From: Porticoccaceae bacterium
GTDB lineage: Bacteria > Pseudomonadota > Gammaproteobacteria > Pseudomonadales > Porticoccaceae
Direction: 5' to 3'
Assembly: GCA_018664075.1 (NCBI GenBank)
Contig: JABJOY010000033.1
Span: 1-32,526, forward strand
DNA length: 32,526 bases
The first letter of the stretch is position 1, and every line of letters starts with the position of its first letter. Under the pieces are notes generated by a model. It made no database searches. It was not told the origin of the DNA and saw nothing but the letters and a program-made list of their open reading frames with translations. The position numbers and the translations under genes are program-made. Below, piece by piece: positions 16,623-26,787 of the stretch.

Positions 16623-17573
16623 CTAAGCTTTCAGGCCATTTTCGTAATGGCTGATCACTGCAGAGCCGTCAGACTCAAAAGTCTGGACAGAGGCGGTGCG
16701 TTTCTCTCCAGTCTCATCCAAAAGCATTGGGTACTTTGGCTCTGTCATATACTGGGCAAACCATTCCGCCAGTAGCTGATCATCATTTAATGTCTCCAAC
16801 AGCAGAGATCGGACCTGGGCTATATAGGCCGGTGAAATACTGGCGCGAGCCATCTCAGGCCGCAATGGTGGGTCAGTCAAAAATGTCGGTGCCTGGCCAC
16901 GACTAAGCAACTCGGTGGCCAGATCGTCGAGCATCTCGGTGGCGGCTGGCGCCCTAAAGCCAATAGAGAACGTAGTGCAGTCGCCTACAGCAGTGCCCCA
17001 ATGAGCTACTTTAGGCGGTATATAAAGCATATCTCCCGGCTCCAGAATCCATTCATCTGTAGCAGCAAAATCAGCCAGTATTTTTAGATTGGCATTATCT
17101 GCCACGGGACTATTGCTGTCGCAATGCTGACCGATCTGCCATTTGCGCCGGCCACTGCCCTGCAGAAGAAAAACATCATAGTAGTCAAAATGCGGGCCGA
17201 CACCGCCGCCATCCTCAGCATAGCTAACCATAATATCGTCGATACGCCAGGGGGGCAGAAAACCGAAGTGCTGCAACAGCTCGGCGACTTCAGGTACCCA
17301 TAGATCCACCGCCTGAACCAGCAGTGACCAATTTGACGGTGGCAGGCTGGCAAAGCGCGACTCATCAAATGGACCCTGTTCCATCTGCCAGTCCGAGCCG
17401 ACAATCAGTCTGGACTCCACCTCTGGCTCGAGAGCCAGGCCAGCCAGCTCATCACCATCAACAGGTGGCTCAAAGTCTGTTATAGCACCGCGCACCAGCA
17501 GCGGTTTTTTCTGCCAATAATCGGCGAGAAACTCCTCCGCGCCTATGTCACCAAGAATAGGGAAATCGGCCAT
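16623..17573 (-). CDS. roxA: Ribosomal protein uL16 arginine hydroxylase (JmjC/cupin 2-oxoglutarate oxygenase)
   Basis: A 316-residue JmjC-type Fe(II)/2-oxoglutarate oxygenase of the RoxA/YcfD family, which hydroxylates an arginine of ribosomal protein uL16. The iron triad is His128 and Asp130 in GPHFDYYDVFLLQ plus His191 in PPKVAHWGTA, spaced as in E. coli YcfD. The EPGDMLYIPP strand and a C-terminal winged-helix-like region follow. The gene lies 11 bases after purB in the same direction, so the two probably form an operon. In E. coli roxA is near purB but separated by phoPQ, which is absent here. Confidence 0.93.
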   Translation of the reverse strand: MADFPILGDIGAEEFLADYWQKKPLLVRGAITDFEPPVDGDELAGLALEPEVESRLIVGSDWQMEQGPFDESRFASLPPSNWSLLVQAVDLWVPEVAELLQHFGFLPPWRIDDIMVSYAEDGGGVGPHFDYYDVFLLQGSGRRKWQIGQHCDSNSPVADNANLKILADFAATDEWILEPGDMLYIPPKVAHWGTAVGDCTTFSIGFRAPAATEMLDDLATELLSRGQAPTFLTDPPLRPEMARASISPAYIAQVRSLLLETLNDDQLLAEWFAQYMTEPKYPMLLDETGEKRTASVQTFESDGSAVISHYENGLKA

Positions 17574-17584
17574 TGGTTTGGCCC

Positions 17585-18982
<1,398 letters not shown>

Positions 18983-19062
18983 CTAAATTAGGGCGCCATA
19001 ATACCGGAAAGCCCAGCGGATTTCATAAATGAATTGAGGCTGATTGCCTGCAATTCTAATAT

Positions 19063-19686
19063 CTACAACCGGGGTAAAGCCCGAGCCAGGGCTTTGCGCC
19101 GCAGCATAATATGGGATTGGGCACCACCGAGCTGTTGCCATAAAAAAGCACTTCTGATGGCAGCAAACAGCTGACAGCGAATGCGTCGGGCTATGCCTGG
19201 CTGACGCAAATAGGCGGCAGAGCCAGCAACCTGAATACGCATTGATAATGTGCTGACCCATTGCTCATAGAGCGCAGCGATATTGCTGTAGACATTATCA
19301 TGGGTAATGGAAAAATGTTCCGCCTGACGAGCCGCTTGTCCGATGCCTTCGGCAATATGATTGAGGCGATCTTTATCCCTGGAGAGTTTGCGCGCCAAAA
19401 ACAATATGGAAACCACATAGCGCAACACCTCTGGTCGATGCTGCAGAGCTGGACTGTCACCGCCAAACAGGGCGCTCATTGACTGTATGCCAAGCTCCAG
19501 ATTAGCCAAGGGGCCATAGAGCTGCTCAATGGAATCCGGTGTCTGGTTAAGCAGTGAACTCATGCCCAGTTCCAGGGCTGCAGTCGGGGCTTCCCCGGTA
19601 TGAGCCAGATCAGCCACCAGCTCGCAGGCTTGAAATACAGCGGCCAGAGCCACGGCCTGCTCTGTGGTAGGTTTAGAAAAAAACAT
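19063..19686 (-). CDS. hflD: High frequency lysogenization protein HflD homolog
   Basis: A 207-residue, mostly helical, membrane-associated protein known in E. coli for binding phage lambda CII and affecting lysogeny; its housekeeping role is unclear. The reading frame stays open upstream to 19818, but that stretch overlaps the end of mnmA. The ATG at 19684-19686, one base after the mnmA stop, gives the normal family length and the expected N-terminus (FFSKPTTEQAVALAAVFQA). The position between mnmA and purB is the conserved gammaproteobacterial arrangement and supports the call. Confidence 0.92.
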   Translation of the reverse strand: MFFSKPTTEQAVALAAVFQACELVADLAHTGEAPTAALELGMSSLLNQTPDSIEQLYGPLANLELGIQSMSALFGGDSPALQHRPEVLRYVVSILFLARKLSRDKDRLNHIAEGIGQAARQAEHFSITHDNVYSNIAALYEQWVSTLSMRIQVAGSAAYLRQPGIARRIRCQLFAAIRSAFLWQQLGGAQSHIMLRRKALARALPRL

Positions 19687-19687
19687 A

Positions 19688-20785
19688 TTAGGGGTTACTG
19701 TTCCAGGTGGATTCGATCGTGCCGCCGCCAAGACAGTGATCGTCGAGATAAAACACCACTGACTGCCCGGGGGTGACGGCCCTCTGGGGTTGATCAAAAC
19801 TGACCTGGCAGGAGCCATTTTCTATACTGGACACCCAGCACTGCTGATCCGGCTGTCGATAGCGAGTCTTTGCCCAACACTGGAATGGTTGTTCCGGTAC
19901 TCCGTTAATCCAGTTAATTTCACTGGCAGCCAGACAGTCGGTAAATAGCAGCTGGTGCTGGGATCCCTGGCCGACAATAAGAATATTATTGTCCAGATCC
20001 TTATCCAATGTGTACCAGGGCTCCTCGCTGCTATCTTTTACCCCGCCAATACCAAGGCCCTGACGCTGGCCCAGGGTATAGAACATCAACCCCTGGTGCT
20101 CACCCATAAGCAACCCCTCGGGAGTGCGCATCTCGCCAGGTTGAGCGGGCAGGTACTGCTCAAGGAAATCTTTAAAGCGACGCTCGCCGATAAAACAAAT
20201 ACCAGTGCTGTCTTTTTTGGTTGAGGTAACAAACCCATGATTGTCTGCTAGGGCGCGAACCTCCGACTTTTGCAGTTCACCCACAGGAAATAACGACCTG
20301 GCAAATGCAGCCTCTGGCACTGCATGCAAGAAGTAGCTCTGGTCTTTATTGTTATCCAGACCTTTTAGCAGCCGGGCCTGACCATCCTGACTGGCGAGTC
20401 TGGTGTAATGGCCGGTGGCAATATAATCAGCGCCAAGAATTTGCGCATAATCGAGAAATACTTTGAATTTGATCTCACGGTTGCACAGGATATCCGGGTT
20501 TGGTGTGCGTCCGGCGCGGTACTCTGCAAGAAAGTACTCAAATACATTGTCCCAGTAATCTGCGGCAAAATTAGCCGTATGCAGGACAATATTAAGCCGG
20601 TCACAAACCTGCTGGGCATCGGCGAGGTCCGCTTTAGCAGTGCAGTATTCCGAGCCATCATCTTCATCCCAGTTCTTCATAAACAGGCCTTCGACCTGAT
20701 AACCCTGCTGGATCAGCAAAAGCGCGGCCACCGATGAATCGACGCCGCCGGACATGCCGACAATAACTTTTTCCATTGCACTCAT
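19688..20785 (-). CDS. mnmA: tRNA-specific 2-thiouridylase MnmA
   Basis: Makes the 2-thiouridine at wobble position 34 of tRNAs for Lys, Glu and Gln, taking sulfur from the Tus relay. It has 365 residues. The ATP pyrophosphatase P-loop is GMSGGVDSS (residues 10-18). The catalytic cysteines are Cys101 (LCNREIKF) and Cys197 (TGICFIGER), and the tRNA-binding and C-terminal beta-barrel regions are complete. A second ATG three codons in is an alternative start. The gene is almost contiguous with hflD. Confidence 0.97.
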   Translation of the reverse strand: MSAMEKVIVGMSGGVDSSVAALLLIQQGYQVEGLFMKNWDEDDGSEYCTAKADLADAQQVCDRLNIVLHTANFAADYWDNVFEYFLAEYRAGRTPNPDILCNREIKFKVFLDYAQILGADYIATGHYTRLASQDGQARLLKGLDNNKDQSYFLHAVPEAAFARSLFPVGELQKSEVRALADNHGFVTSTKKDSTGICFIGERRFKDFLEQYLPAQPGEMRTPEGLLMGEHQGLMFYTLGQRQGLGIGGVKDSSEEPWYTLDKDLDNNILIVGQGSQHQLLFTDCLAASEINWINGVPEQPFQCWAKTRYRQPDQQCWVSSIENGSCQVSFDQPQRAVTPGQSVVFYLDDHCLGGGTIESTWNSNP

Positions 20786-20822
20786 GAACTCTCTGCTATC
20801 AAGCTGCTAAAACTGGGGGGTA

Positions 20823-21269
20823 CTATAATTCGTTGCGAAATATTTCCAAAGGAAAAATGCGCCCGGCGCGATAATCTTCAATACAACCCAATACCATCTC
20901 GCTGCGCAATCGATGTTTTTCCGCCTCAATTTCTTCAAGTGACATCCACAATGCGCAATCAATATCGGAATCCAGCTCTGATTCCGAGTTGAAATTTATT
21001 GCCCTAGCAACAAAGCTCATCCGGTAGTAAGTGACCCCATTGCTCTTTGCGTAGTAGGTGGAAATACCGAGAAAACCGCTGATCGAGACATCCCAGCCTG
21101 TCTCCTCCAATGTTTCACGTACCGCAGCTCGCAAAATATCCTCCCCAGGCTCCACATGACCGGCGGGCTGATTAATCATCTGGCGACCAAACTTGGTTTC
21201 CTTGACCATTAGATAGCGGTCATCTTTCTCAACCACAGTTGCAACGGTAAGATGTATCCGGTCTGGCAT
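20823..21269 (-). CDS. nudJ: NUDIX hydrolase, NudJ-like phosphatase
   Basis: A 148-residue Nudix enzyme. The Nudix box fits GX5EX7REUXEEXGU (starts GHVEPGED, ends RETLEETGW), although a threonine sits at the first hydrophobic position. E. coli NudJ removes phosphate from HMP-PP (thiamin pyrimidine) and nucleoside di- or triphosphates. The frame is open to 21317, overlapping rluE, but AAGGA at 21277-21281 lies correctly before the ATG at 21269, which also leaves 13 bases after rluE. The position between rluE and mnmA is as in E. coli. Confidence 0.88.
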   Translation of the reverse strand: MPDRIHLTVATVVEKDDRYLMVKETKFGRQMINQPAGHVEPGEDILRAAVRETLEETGWDVSISGFLGISTYYAKSNGVTYYRMSFVARAINFNSESELDSDIDCALWMSLEEIEAEKHRLRSEMVLGCIEDYRAGRIFPLEIFRNEL

Positions 21270-21282
21270 GGTAATGTCCTTG

Positions 21283-21849
21283 TTATCTGCTGTTAAAACC
21301 ACTGGCAGGGGCTTCAACCAAACGATACTCGCCTGGCTGTAAATCCTGCAGTGTCAATTCACCTATGGCAGCCCGCACCAGTCGCAGGCAAGGCAAGTCA
21401 ACTGCTGCAGTCATTCTGCGCACCTGCCGATTGCGACCCTCAGCAATAACAAGCTCAATCCAGCTATCTGGGATTGACTTGCGCACGCGAATAGGTGGAT
21501 TGCGCGGCCACAGGTCTGGTTCAGGAATAAGCCTGCAGGAAACTGCACGGGCAGGACCGTCTTTTAATACCACCCCAGCACAGAGAGCATCACAATGGGC
21601 CTGGGTTGCGCTGCCTTCCACCTGCGCCCAGTAGGTTTTGCGCAGCTTGTATTTTGGGTGGCTAATCTGAGCCTGGAGTTTGCCGTCGTCTGTGAGTAGC
21701 AAAAGTCCCTCAGAATCGTAGTCAAGGCGGCCGGCAGGGTAGACAGATTTTATATCCACAAACTCAGCCAGAGTCTGTTTACCAGAGTTGTCGGTGAACT
21801 GGCTCAGCACCTGATAGGGCTTATTTAATAAAATCAGTCTGGGGGGCAT
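21283..21849 (-). CDS. rluE: 23S rRNA pseudouridine(2457) synthase RluE
   Basis: A 188-residue RsuA/RluB/E/F-type pseudouridine synthase. The catalytic aspartate is in GRLDYDSEGLLLL (Asp43 in this numbering), with KTYWAQVEG and the basic GRNRQVRRM motif following. It lacks the N-terminal S4 domain, as RluE does. An ATG four codons upstream (21861) exists, but GGAG within those codons is well placed as ribosome site for the ATG at 21849. It is divergent from icd, the same arrangement as in E. coli, which supports assignment to RluE over RluB or RluF. Confidence 0.92.
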   Translation of the reverse strand: MPPRLILLNKPYQVLSQFTDNSGKQTLAEFVDIKSVYPAGRLDYDSEGLLLLTDDGKLQAQISHPKYKLRKTYWAQVEGSATQAHCDALCAGVVLKDGPARAVSCRLIPEPDLWPRNPPIRVRKSIPDSWIELVIAEGRNRQVRRMTAAVDLPCLRLVRAAIGELTLQDLQPGEYRLVEAPASGFNSR

Positions 21850-21910
21850 TATTTTCTCCATTTATACCCATTGTAAATGAAACAGGGTTACAAAAAACCG
21901 AAGAACTCAT

Positions 21911-21919
21911 GCTAAAATA
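21911..21919 (+). promoter_or_regulatory. Candidate extended -10 promoter of icd
   Basis: TGCTAAAAT combines the extended TGn element (21911-21913) with a -10 hexamer TAAAAT (21914-21919), about 61 bases before the icd start. A TTACAA at 19-base spacing could be a weak -35. No other convincing promoter is seen in the rluE-icd gap. Confidence 0.45.
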
Positions 21920-21980
21920 ACGCCATCTGGTAAATTTTTTACAAAACACAACTTAAAGCTTATCTTTCTCGGAGATTATA

Positions 21981-23234
21981 ATGGGTTACCAACATATCCA
22001 GGTTCCACAATCTGGTGAAAAAATCACAGTCAATGCTGACTTCTCGCTCAACGTACCTAACCATCCAATCATCCCATTTATTGAAGGAGATGGTATTGGT
22101 GTCGATATCACTCCAGTAATGGTTAAAGTCATTGATGCTGCTGTAGCAAAAGCCTACGACGGCAGCAAGCAGATCTCCTGGATGGAAGTTTACTGCGGCG
22201 AAAAAGCGGCAGAGCTGTATGAAGGCGATTGGTTCCCTGCAGAAACTCTGGAAGCCGTTAAAGACTATGCGGTTTCCATCAAAGGCCCCCTGACCACACC
22301 TGTTGGCGGTGGTTTTAGATCCCTCAACGTAGCATTGCGCCAGGAACTCGACCTGTTTGTTTGTCAGCGTCCAGTGCGTTGGTTTGAAGGTGTGCCTTCA
22401 CCAGTTAAAGAACCCAACAAGGTAGATATGTGTATCTTCCGTGAAAACTCTGAAGATATTTACGCCGGTATTGAATGGCGCGCCGGTACTGAAGAAGCCA
22501 CCAAGGTTATCAAGTTCCTGCAAGACGAGATGAGCGTGACCAAGATTCGTTTTGACGAAAACTGTGGTATTGGTGTTAAGCCTGTATCAGAGCAGGGCAC
22601 CAAGCGCCTGGTCAGCAAAGCGATCCAATATGCCATTGACCAGAACAAGCCAAGCGTCACTTTGGTGCACAAAGGCAATATTATGAAGTTCACCGAAGGC
22701 GCATTCTGCGACTGGGGCTATGAAGTTGCTGTAGAGCAGTTTGGTGGTGAGCCTCTGGATGGTGGCCCCTGGCATGTGGTTAAAAACCCTAACACTGGCG
22801 AAGATATTATTATCAAAGATGTGATCGCCGACGCCATGCTACAGCAGATTATTCTGCGCCCAGACGAGTACTCAGTTCTGGCTACATTAAACCTCAATGG
22901 CGACTACATCTCTGACGCTCTGGCAGCTCAGGTAGGTGGTATCGGTATAGCACCGGGCGCCAATCTGTCTGACGACGTTGCAATCTTTGAAGCTACCCAC
23001 GGTACTGCACCCAAGTACGCAGGTCAGGACAAGGTAAACCCAGGCTCACTGATCCTGTCTGCAGAAATGATGCTGCGTCACCTCGGTTGGGGCGAAGCGG
23101 CTGATCTGGTTGTTAAAGGTATCGAAGGCGCTATCTCAGAGAAGAAAGTAACCTATGATTTTGAGCGACTGATGGACGACGCTACTCTGATGTCCTGTTC
23201 AGAATTTGGTGATGCCATGATCGCAAATATGTAG
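21981..23234 (+). CDS. icd: Isocitrate dehydrogenase [NADP+]
   Basis: Oxidises isocitrate to 2-oxoglutarate in the TCA cycle. It has 417 residues (E. coli 416), homodimeric E. coli type. Ser114 in [13 protein letters not shown] corresponds to E. coli Ser113, the residue phosphorylated by AceK when carbon is diverted to the glyoxylate shunt, so that control could operate here if aceK exists elsewhere. The NADP-binding region [12 protein letters not shown] is complete. GGAGAT precedes the ATG. A strong hairpin terminator follows within 20 bases. Confidence 0.97.
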   Translation: MGYQHIQVPQSGEKITVNADFSLNVPNHPIIPFIEGDGIGVDITPVMVKVIDAAVAKAYDGSKQISWMEVYCGEKAAELYEGDWFPAETLEAVKDYAVSIKGPLTTPVGGGFRSLNVALRQELDLFVCQRPVRWFEGVPSPVKEPNKVDMCIFRENSEDIYAGIEWRAGTEEATKVIKFLQDEMSVTKIRFDENCGIGVKPVSEQGTKRLVSKAIQYAIDQNKPSVTLVHKGNIMKFTEGAFCDWGYEVAVEQFGGEPLDGGPWHVVKNPNTGEDIIIKDVIADAMLQQIILRPDEYSVLATLNLNGDYISDALAAQVGGIGIAPGANLSDDVAIFEATHGTAPKYAGQDKVNPGSLILSAEMMLRHLGWGEAADLVVKGIEGAISEKKVTYDFERLMDDATLMSCSEFGDAMIANM

Positions 23235-23253
23235 TCACCAGCCTGGCTCGATG

Positions 23254-23290
23254 AAAAAAACCGGTACTGATTATCAGCACCGGTTTTTTT
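23254..23290. terminator. Bidirectional intrinsic terminator between icd and cspD
   Basis: A run of A, then ACCGGTACTGA paired with TCAGCACCGGT around a three-base loop (TTA, one internal mismatch), then a run of T. The stem is about 17 bp counting the A/T flanks. It is placed to end icd on the plus strand and cspD on the minus strand. Confidence 0.93.
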
Positions 23291-23311
23291 ATTCTCTGCT
23301 TCGCTGTTGCT

Positions 23312-23590
23312 CTAGACCAGAGCGGTCTTGACAGCTGAGTCTTCAGCCGAGTCTAGAGGATCGTCCTCAGGCTCAACACTAGGGTCAAACGGAATAATAT
23401 TAGTGGCATGTAAGCCCTTGTTTCCGCGCTGGACCTCATAGGTCACCGCCTGACCTGCTTTGAGAGTCTTGTATCCTTCAACATTTATTGCACTGTAGTG
23501 CACAAAAATATCGCCTTCACCGCCTTCTGGGATAATAAAGCCAAACCCTTTGGCGTTACTGAACCATTTTATTGTTCCTGTATTTGACAT
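23312..23590 (-). CDS. cspD: Cold-shock domain protein CspD
   Basis: A 92-residue single cold-shock domain protein that binds single-stranded nucleic acid through RNP1 (KGFGFI, residues 14-19) and RNP2 (DIFVHY, residues 27-32). In E. coli CspD is a stationary-phase replication inhibitor (74 residues). Here an acidic C-terminal tail of about 20 residues (EPEDD, DSAED) is added after the domain. The position divergent from clpS is the conserved cspD-clpS-clpA arrangement, which supports the CspD name over other Csp paralogs. AGGT lies just before the ATG. Confidence 0.92.
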   Translation of the reverse strand: MSNTGTIKWFSNAKGFGFIIPEGGEGDIFVHYSAINVEGYKTLKAGQAVTYEVQRGNKGLHATNIIPFDPSVEPEDDPLDSAEDSAVKTALV

Positions 23591-23627
23591 AACCTGTCGC
23601 CTTCGTCCGTTGAAGCGTTATTGTAGA

Positions 23628-23672
23628 GAGCGAACATCATGACGCTCATTCGTTGCCTTTCTTAGAGGCAAC
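23628..23672 (-). promoter_or_regulatory. Two hairpins in the cspD 5' region
   Basis: On the cspD strand, GTTGCCT/AGGCAAC (23652-23672, 7-bp stem, 7-base loop) is followed by GAGCG/CGCTC (23628-23647, 5-bp stem, 10-base loop), ending 38 bases before the cspD start. They could be part of a structured leader. On the other strand they precede clpS by more than 110 bases. Nothing else is clear in this 194-base gap. Confidence 0.35.
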
Positions 23673-23784
23673 ATAACTAAATATCTGTAATTTTCTGTCA
23701 AGTACCGCTCGTCGGTTTTTAGCTGCACTGTTCTGATGTAAGATGTCGGCACTCTTTTACTGATAAGTATTCGGCTGTTTTGAT

Positions 23785-24132
23785 ATGAGCGAAAAAGAAA
23801 ATTCACCAATTTGGCAACATGAAAGCGATACTGTGGTCGAACAATCAAGGCCAAAGTTAAAAAAGCCCCGTATGTTTCAGGTAGTACTGTTAAATGATGA
23901 TTACACACCAATGGAATTTGTAGTTGAGCTAATCGAACAGTTTTTTTATAAGTCGAGGGAAAATGCGACTCGAATCATGCTTAAAATACACACCGAGGGA
24001 AAGGGCGTCTGTGGCATCTATACTGAAGATGTAGCAGAGACGAAAGCGGCAGTAGTAAATCAATACTCGATGGACCACCAGCATCCGCTTCTGTGTGAAA
24101 TAGAACCCTGTAACGACGACGAAGAGTCATAA
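23785..24132 (+). CDS. clpS: ATP-dependent Clp protease adaptor ClpS
   Basis: A 115-residue N-recognin that delivers proteins with Leu, Phe, Tyr or Trp N-termini to ClpAP. The binding pocket is conserved: Asn37-Asp38-Asp39 in [12 protein letters not shown] and His69 in [10 protein letters not shown], equivalent to E. coli Asn34, Asp35, Asp36 and His66. [13 protein letters not shown] is also conserved, and the N-terminal extension is of normal length. clpA starts two bases after its stop, so the two are co-expressed. Confidence 0.97.
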   Translation: MSEKENSPIWQHESDTVVEQSRPKLKKPRMFQVVLLNDDYTPMEFVVELIEQFFYKSRENATRIMLKIHTEGKGVCGIYTEDVAETKAAVVNQYSMDHQHPLLCEIEPCNDDEES

Positions 24133-24134
24133 TT

Positions 24135-26396
24135 ATGTTAAGTAGAGAACTTGAAGTCACCCTCAATCTGGCGTTTAAAAATGCACGTGAGAAACGGCAT
24201 GAGTTTATGACCGTGGAACATCTACTGTTGGCATTGCTCGACGACGCTTCCGCTTCCAATGTGCTTAGGGCCTGCGGTGCCGACCTGGATATTCTGCGCC
24301 AGGACCTGATCGAATTTATCGATTCCACCATTCCCACTATTCCCGAGACTCAGCTAGAGCAGGAGACCCAGCCCACCCACGGTTTCCAGCGAGTGTTACA
24401 GCGAGCTGTTTTTCAGGTTAATTCCGCCAACAATAGCGAAGTAATGGGTGCCAATGTAGTGGTAGCCATATTTTCAGAGCAGGAGAGCCAGGCTGTTTAT
24501 TTCCTGCGACTGCAGAATGTTGCTCGTATAGATGTGGTTAACTACATCTCCCATGGTATTTCCAAATATGCCGATCAGGCCGACCATGGCCCCGACTCCC
24601 ACGAAGAGGCCACATCTGATAACGAAACTGGCCAGGAACAAGAGGAAAGCCTGCTCAGCCAGTTTGCCATAAATCTCAATGAACAGGCCACACAAGGGCG
24701 TATCGACCCTCTGATAGGACGCAGTGCCGAAGTCGAGCGGGTCAGCCAGATACTTATCCGGCGGCGCAAGAACAATCCACTGTTAGTAGGCGAATCCGGT
24801 GTTGGTAAAACCGCCATTGCCGAGGGTTTGGCCAAACTGATTGTCGAGGGCAATGTTCCTGAGCCAATGCAGAACAGTGTGGTTTACAGTCTCGACATGG
24901 GTTCATTACTGGCAGGTACCAAATATCGCGGTGATTTTGAAAAACGTCTCAAAGGGATTATTGCCGAGCTGGTCAAGAAAGAAAAATCCATACTCTTTAT
25001 CGATGAGATCCACACTATTATTGGTGCAGGTGCTGCATCCGGTGGGGTGATGGATGCATCCAACCTGCTCAAACCGCTGCTCTCGTCAGGGCAGTTGCGC
25101 TGTGTCGGCTCAACCACCTATCAGGAATACCGTGGTATCTTTGAGAAAGACAATGCTTTGTCTCGACGCTTCCAGAAGATAGATGTACCAGAGCCCAGCA
25201 TTCAGGAGACCTATGAAATTCTTAAAGGTCTGAAGTCCAGATTTGAAGATCACCATGACCTCAAGTTTACCAACCCCGCGCTCAAAGTGGCAGCCGAGCT
25301 ATCCAGCCGCCATATTAATGACCGCTTTTTGCCGGACAAGGCGATTGATGTAATAGATGAAGCAGGGGCCTACCAGCGCCTGCAGCCTGAGTCGCGACGC
25401 AAAAAGACCATTGGTGTCAGTGATATTGAACTGGTTATCTCCAAGATCGCCCGCATTCCAGCTAAGAGCGTGTCCAGCTCGGACAAAGCCCAGCTTAAGG
25501 GCCTGGCTGAAAAGCTTAAAATGGTAGTATTCGGTCAGGATCCAGCTATCGATGCACTGGCAACCTCGATCAAGCTTGCTCGCGCTGGCTTGCGTGAAGG
25601 TGAAAAACCCATAGGCAGCTTCCTGTTTGCCGGGCCCACAGGTGTTGGTAAAACCGAAGTGAGCCGTCAGCTGGCCAATGTATTGGGCGTCGAGCTGGTG
25701 CGCTTTGATATGTCTGAATATATGGAGCGCCACACGGTCTCCAGGCTAATTGGTGCGCCTCCAGGTTATGTTGGTTACGATCAGGGTGGTTTGCTGACAG
25801 AGGCCGTCACCAAGCAACCACATTCCGTTATTCTTTTAGATGAGGTCGAGAAAGCCCATCCAGATGTGTTTAATCTGCTACTGCAGGTGATGGATCACGG
25901 CACCCTGACCGACAACAATGGTCGCAAAGCAGATTTCCGCAATGTGATTCTGATTATGACCACCAATGCCGGCGCAGAACTGATGAGTCGCGCCTCAATT
26001 GGCTTCTCCAAGCAGGACCATGCCACCGACGGTATGGAAGCCATTAAAAAGATGTTTACGCCGGAGTTCCGCAACAGGCTTGATAGCATTGTGCAGTTTG
26101 GTGAGCTTAGTCTGAAAGTCATTCAAACCGTGGTGGATAAATTTCTGGTGCAGTTGCAGTCCCAGCTCGACGAGAAAAAGGTGTTTCTCGATGTGGACGA
26201 TGACGCGCGACTGTGGCTGGCAGAAAATGGCTATGATGCCAAAATGGGCGCTCGCCCCATGGACCGACTGATTCAGGAGAAGATCAAGAAGCCCCTGGCG
26301 GAAGAAGTGCTGTTCGGCAGCCTTGCAGACAAGGGTGGTACAGTGTTTGTGACAGTAGAAGACAACCAGCTAGCTGTTTCAACCGAGGCAAAATAA
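24135..26396 (+). CDS. clpA: ATP-dependent Clp protease ATP-binding subunit ClpA
   Basis: A 753-residue AAA+ unfoldase (E. coli 758). It has an N-terminal Clp repeat domain (residues 1 to about 150, the ClpS dock). AAA-1 has Walker A GESGVGKT at residue 219 and Walker B ILFIDEIH. AAA-2 has Walker A GPTGVGKT at residue 500 and Walker B VILLDEVEKAH. The IGF tripeptide in SIGFSKQD is the ClpP-docking loop (IGL in E. coli). There is no ClpB-type middle domain. It pairs with ClpS and with ClpP encoded elsewhere, and a hairpin terminator follows. Confidence 0.97.
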   Translation: MLSRELEVTLNLAFKNAREKRHEFMTVEHLLLALLDDASASNVLRACGADLDILRQDLIEFIDSTIPTIPETQLEQETQPTHGFQRVLQRAVFQVNSANNSEVMGANVVVAIFSEQESQAVYFLRLQNVARIDVVNYISHGISKYADQADHGPDSHEEATSDNETGQEQEESLLSQFAINLNEQATQGRIDPLIGRSAEVERVSQILIRRRKNNPLLVGESGVGKTAIAEGLAKLIVEGNVPEPMQNSVVYSLDMGSLLAGTKYRGDFEKRLKGIIAELVKKEKSILFIDEIHTIIGAGAASGGVMDASNLLKPLLSSGQLRCVGSTTYQEYRGIFEKDNALSRRFQKIDVPEPSIQETYEILKGLKSRFEDHHDLKFTNPALKVAAELSSRHINDRFLPDKAIDVIDEAGAYQRLQPESRRKKTIGVSDIELVISKIARIPAKSVSSSDKAQLKGLAEKLKMVVFGQDPAIDALATSIKLARAGLREGEKPIGSFLFAGPTGVGKTEVSRQLANVLGVELVRFDMSEYMERHTVSRLIGAPPGYVGYDQGGLLTEAVTKQPHSVILLDEVEKAHPDVFNLLLQVMDHGTLTDNNGRKADFRNVILIMTTNAGAELMSRASIGFSKQDHATDGMEAIKKMFTPEFRNRLDSIVQFGELSLKVIQTVVDKFLVQLQSQLDEKKVFLDVDDDARLWLAENGYDAKMGARPMDRLIQEKIKKPLAEEVLFGSLADKGGTVFVTVEDNQLAVSTEAK

Positions 26397-26439
26397 GCCC
26401 TAGTAGGCAAAAGTGCTAGCCAAATACGGAGTATACGAG

Positions 26440-26470
26440 AACGAGATAACCCAGGTTATCTCGTTTTTTT
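26440..26470 (+). terminator. Intrinsic terminator after clpA
   Basis: AACGAGATAACC and GGTTATCTCGTT form a perfect stem of 11-12 bp with a very short loop, followed by a run of T. It is positioned 43 bases after the clpA stop. The same stem can end infA transcription on the other strand less well, as only a short T stretch follows there. Confidence 0.92.
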
Positions 26471-26506
26471 TGTCTTCGATAAAATCGCTGAAGAAGCTGG
26501 TTCGGG

Positions 26507-26725
26507 CTAGCGCTCGCGGAAGGTAATACGACCTTTGGTCAGGTCATAGGGAGTCATCTCAACCTTGACCTTATCTCCAGTCAGAATGCGGATATAATGC
26601 TTGCGCATCTTGCCCGAAATATGCGCAATAATAACATGGTCGTTTTCGAGCTTGACTCTAAAAGTGGTGTTCGGCAGGGTATCAATGACCTCGCCTTCAA
26701 ATTCAATGTGATCTTCCTTCGCCAT
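26507..26725 (-). CDS. infA: Translation initiation factor IF-1
   Basis: A 72-residue S1/OB-fold protein that binds the ribosomal A site during initiation. It is nearly identical in pattern to E. coli IF-1: [35 protein letters not shown] and [10 protein letters not shown], at the same length. The neighbourhood clpA-infA-bpt-aat is conserved in related bacteria. The serine tRNA that lies between clpA and infA in E. coli is not present here. Confidence 0.98.
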   Translation of the reverse strand: MAKEDHIEFEGEVIDTLPNTTFRVKLENDHVIIAHISGKMRKHYIRILTGDKVKVEMTPYDLTKGRITFRER

Positions 26726-26787
26726 ACGTAATTATCATGCCTGTAAAAAAGGGCGCAGTTTGCCCTAAAATCGCAGCTTTAGCAAAG

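Noticed and set aside
19687-19818. Longer N-terminus for HflD
   Set aside because: The extension overlaps the 3' end of mnmA in another frame and gives non-conserved sequence; the ATG at 19686 fits the family length.
21270-21317. Longer N-terminus for NudJ
   Set aside because: It would overlap rluE and has no ribosome site; AAGGA is correctly placed for the ATG at 21269.
26397-26506. Serine tRNA between clpA and infA as in E. coli
   Set aside because: The gap holds only the terminator hairpin; no cloverleaf or T-arm signature is present.
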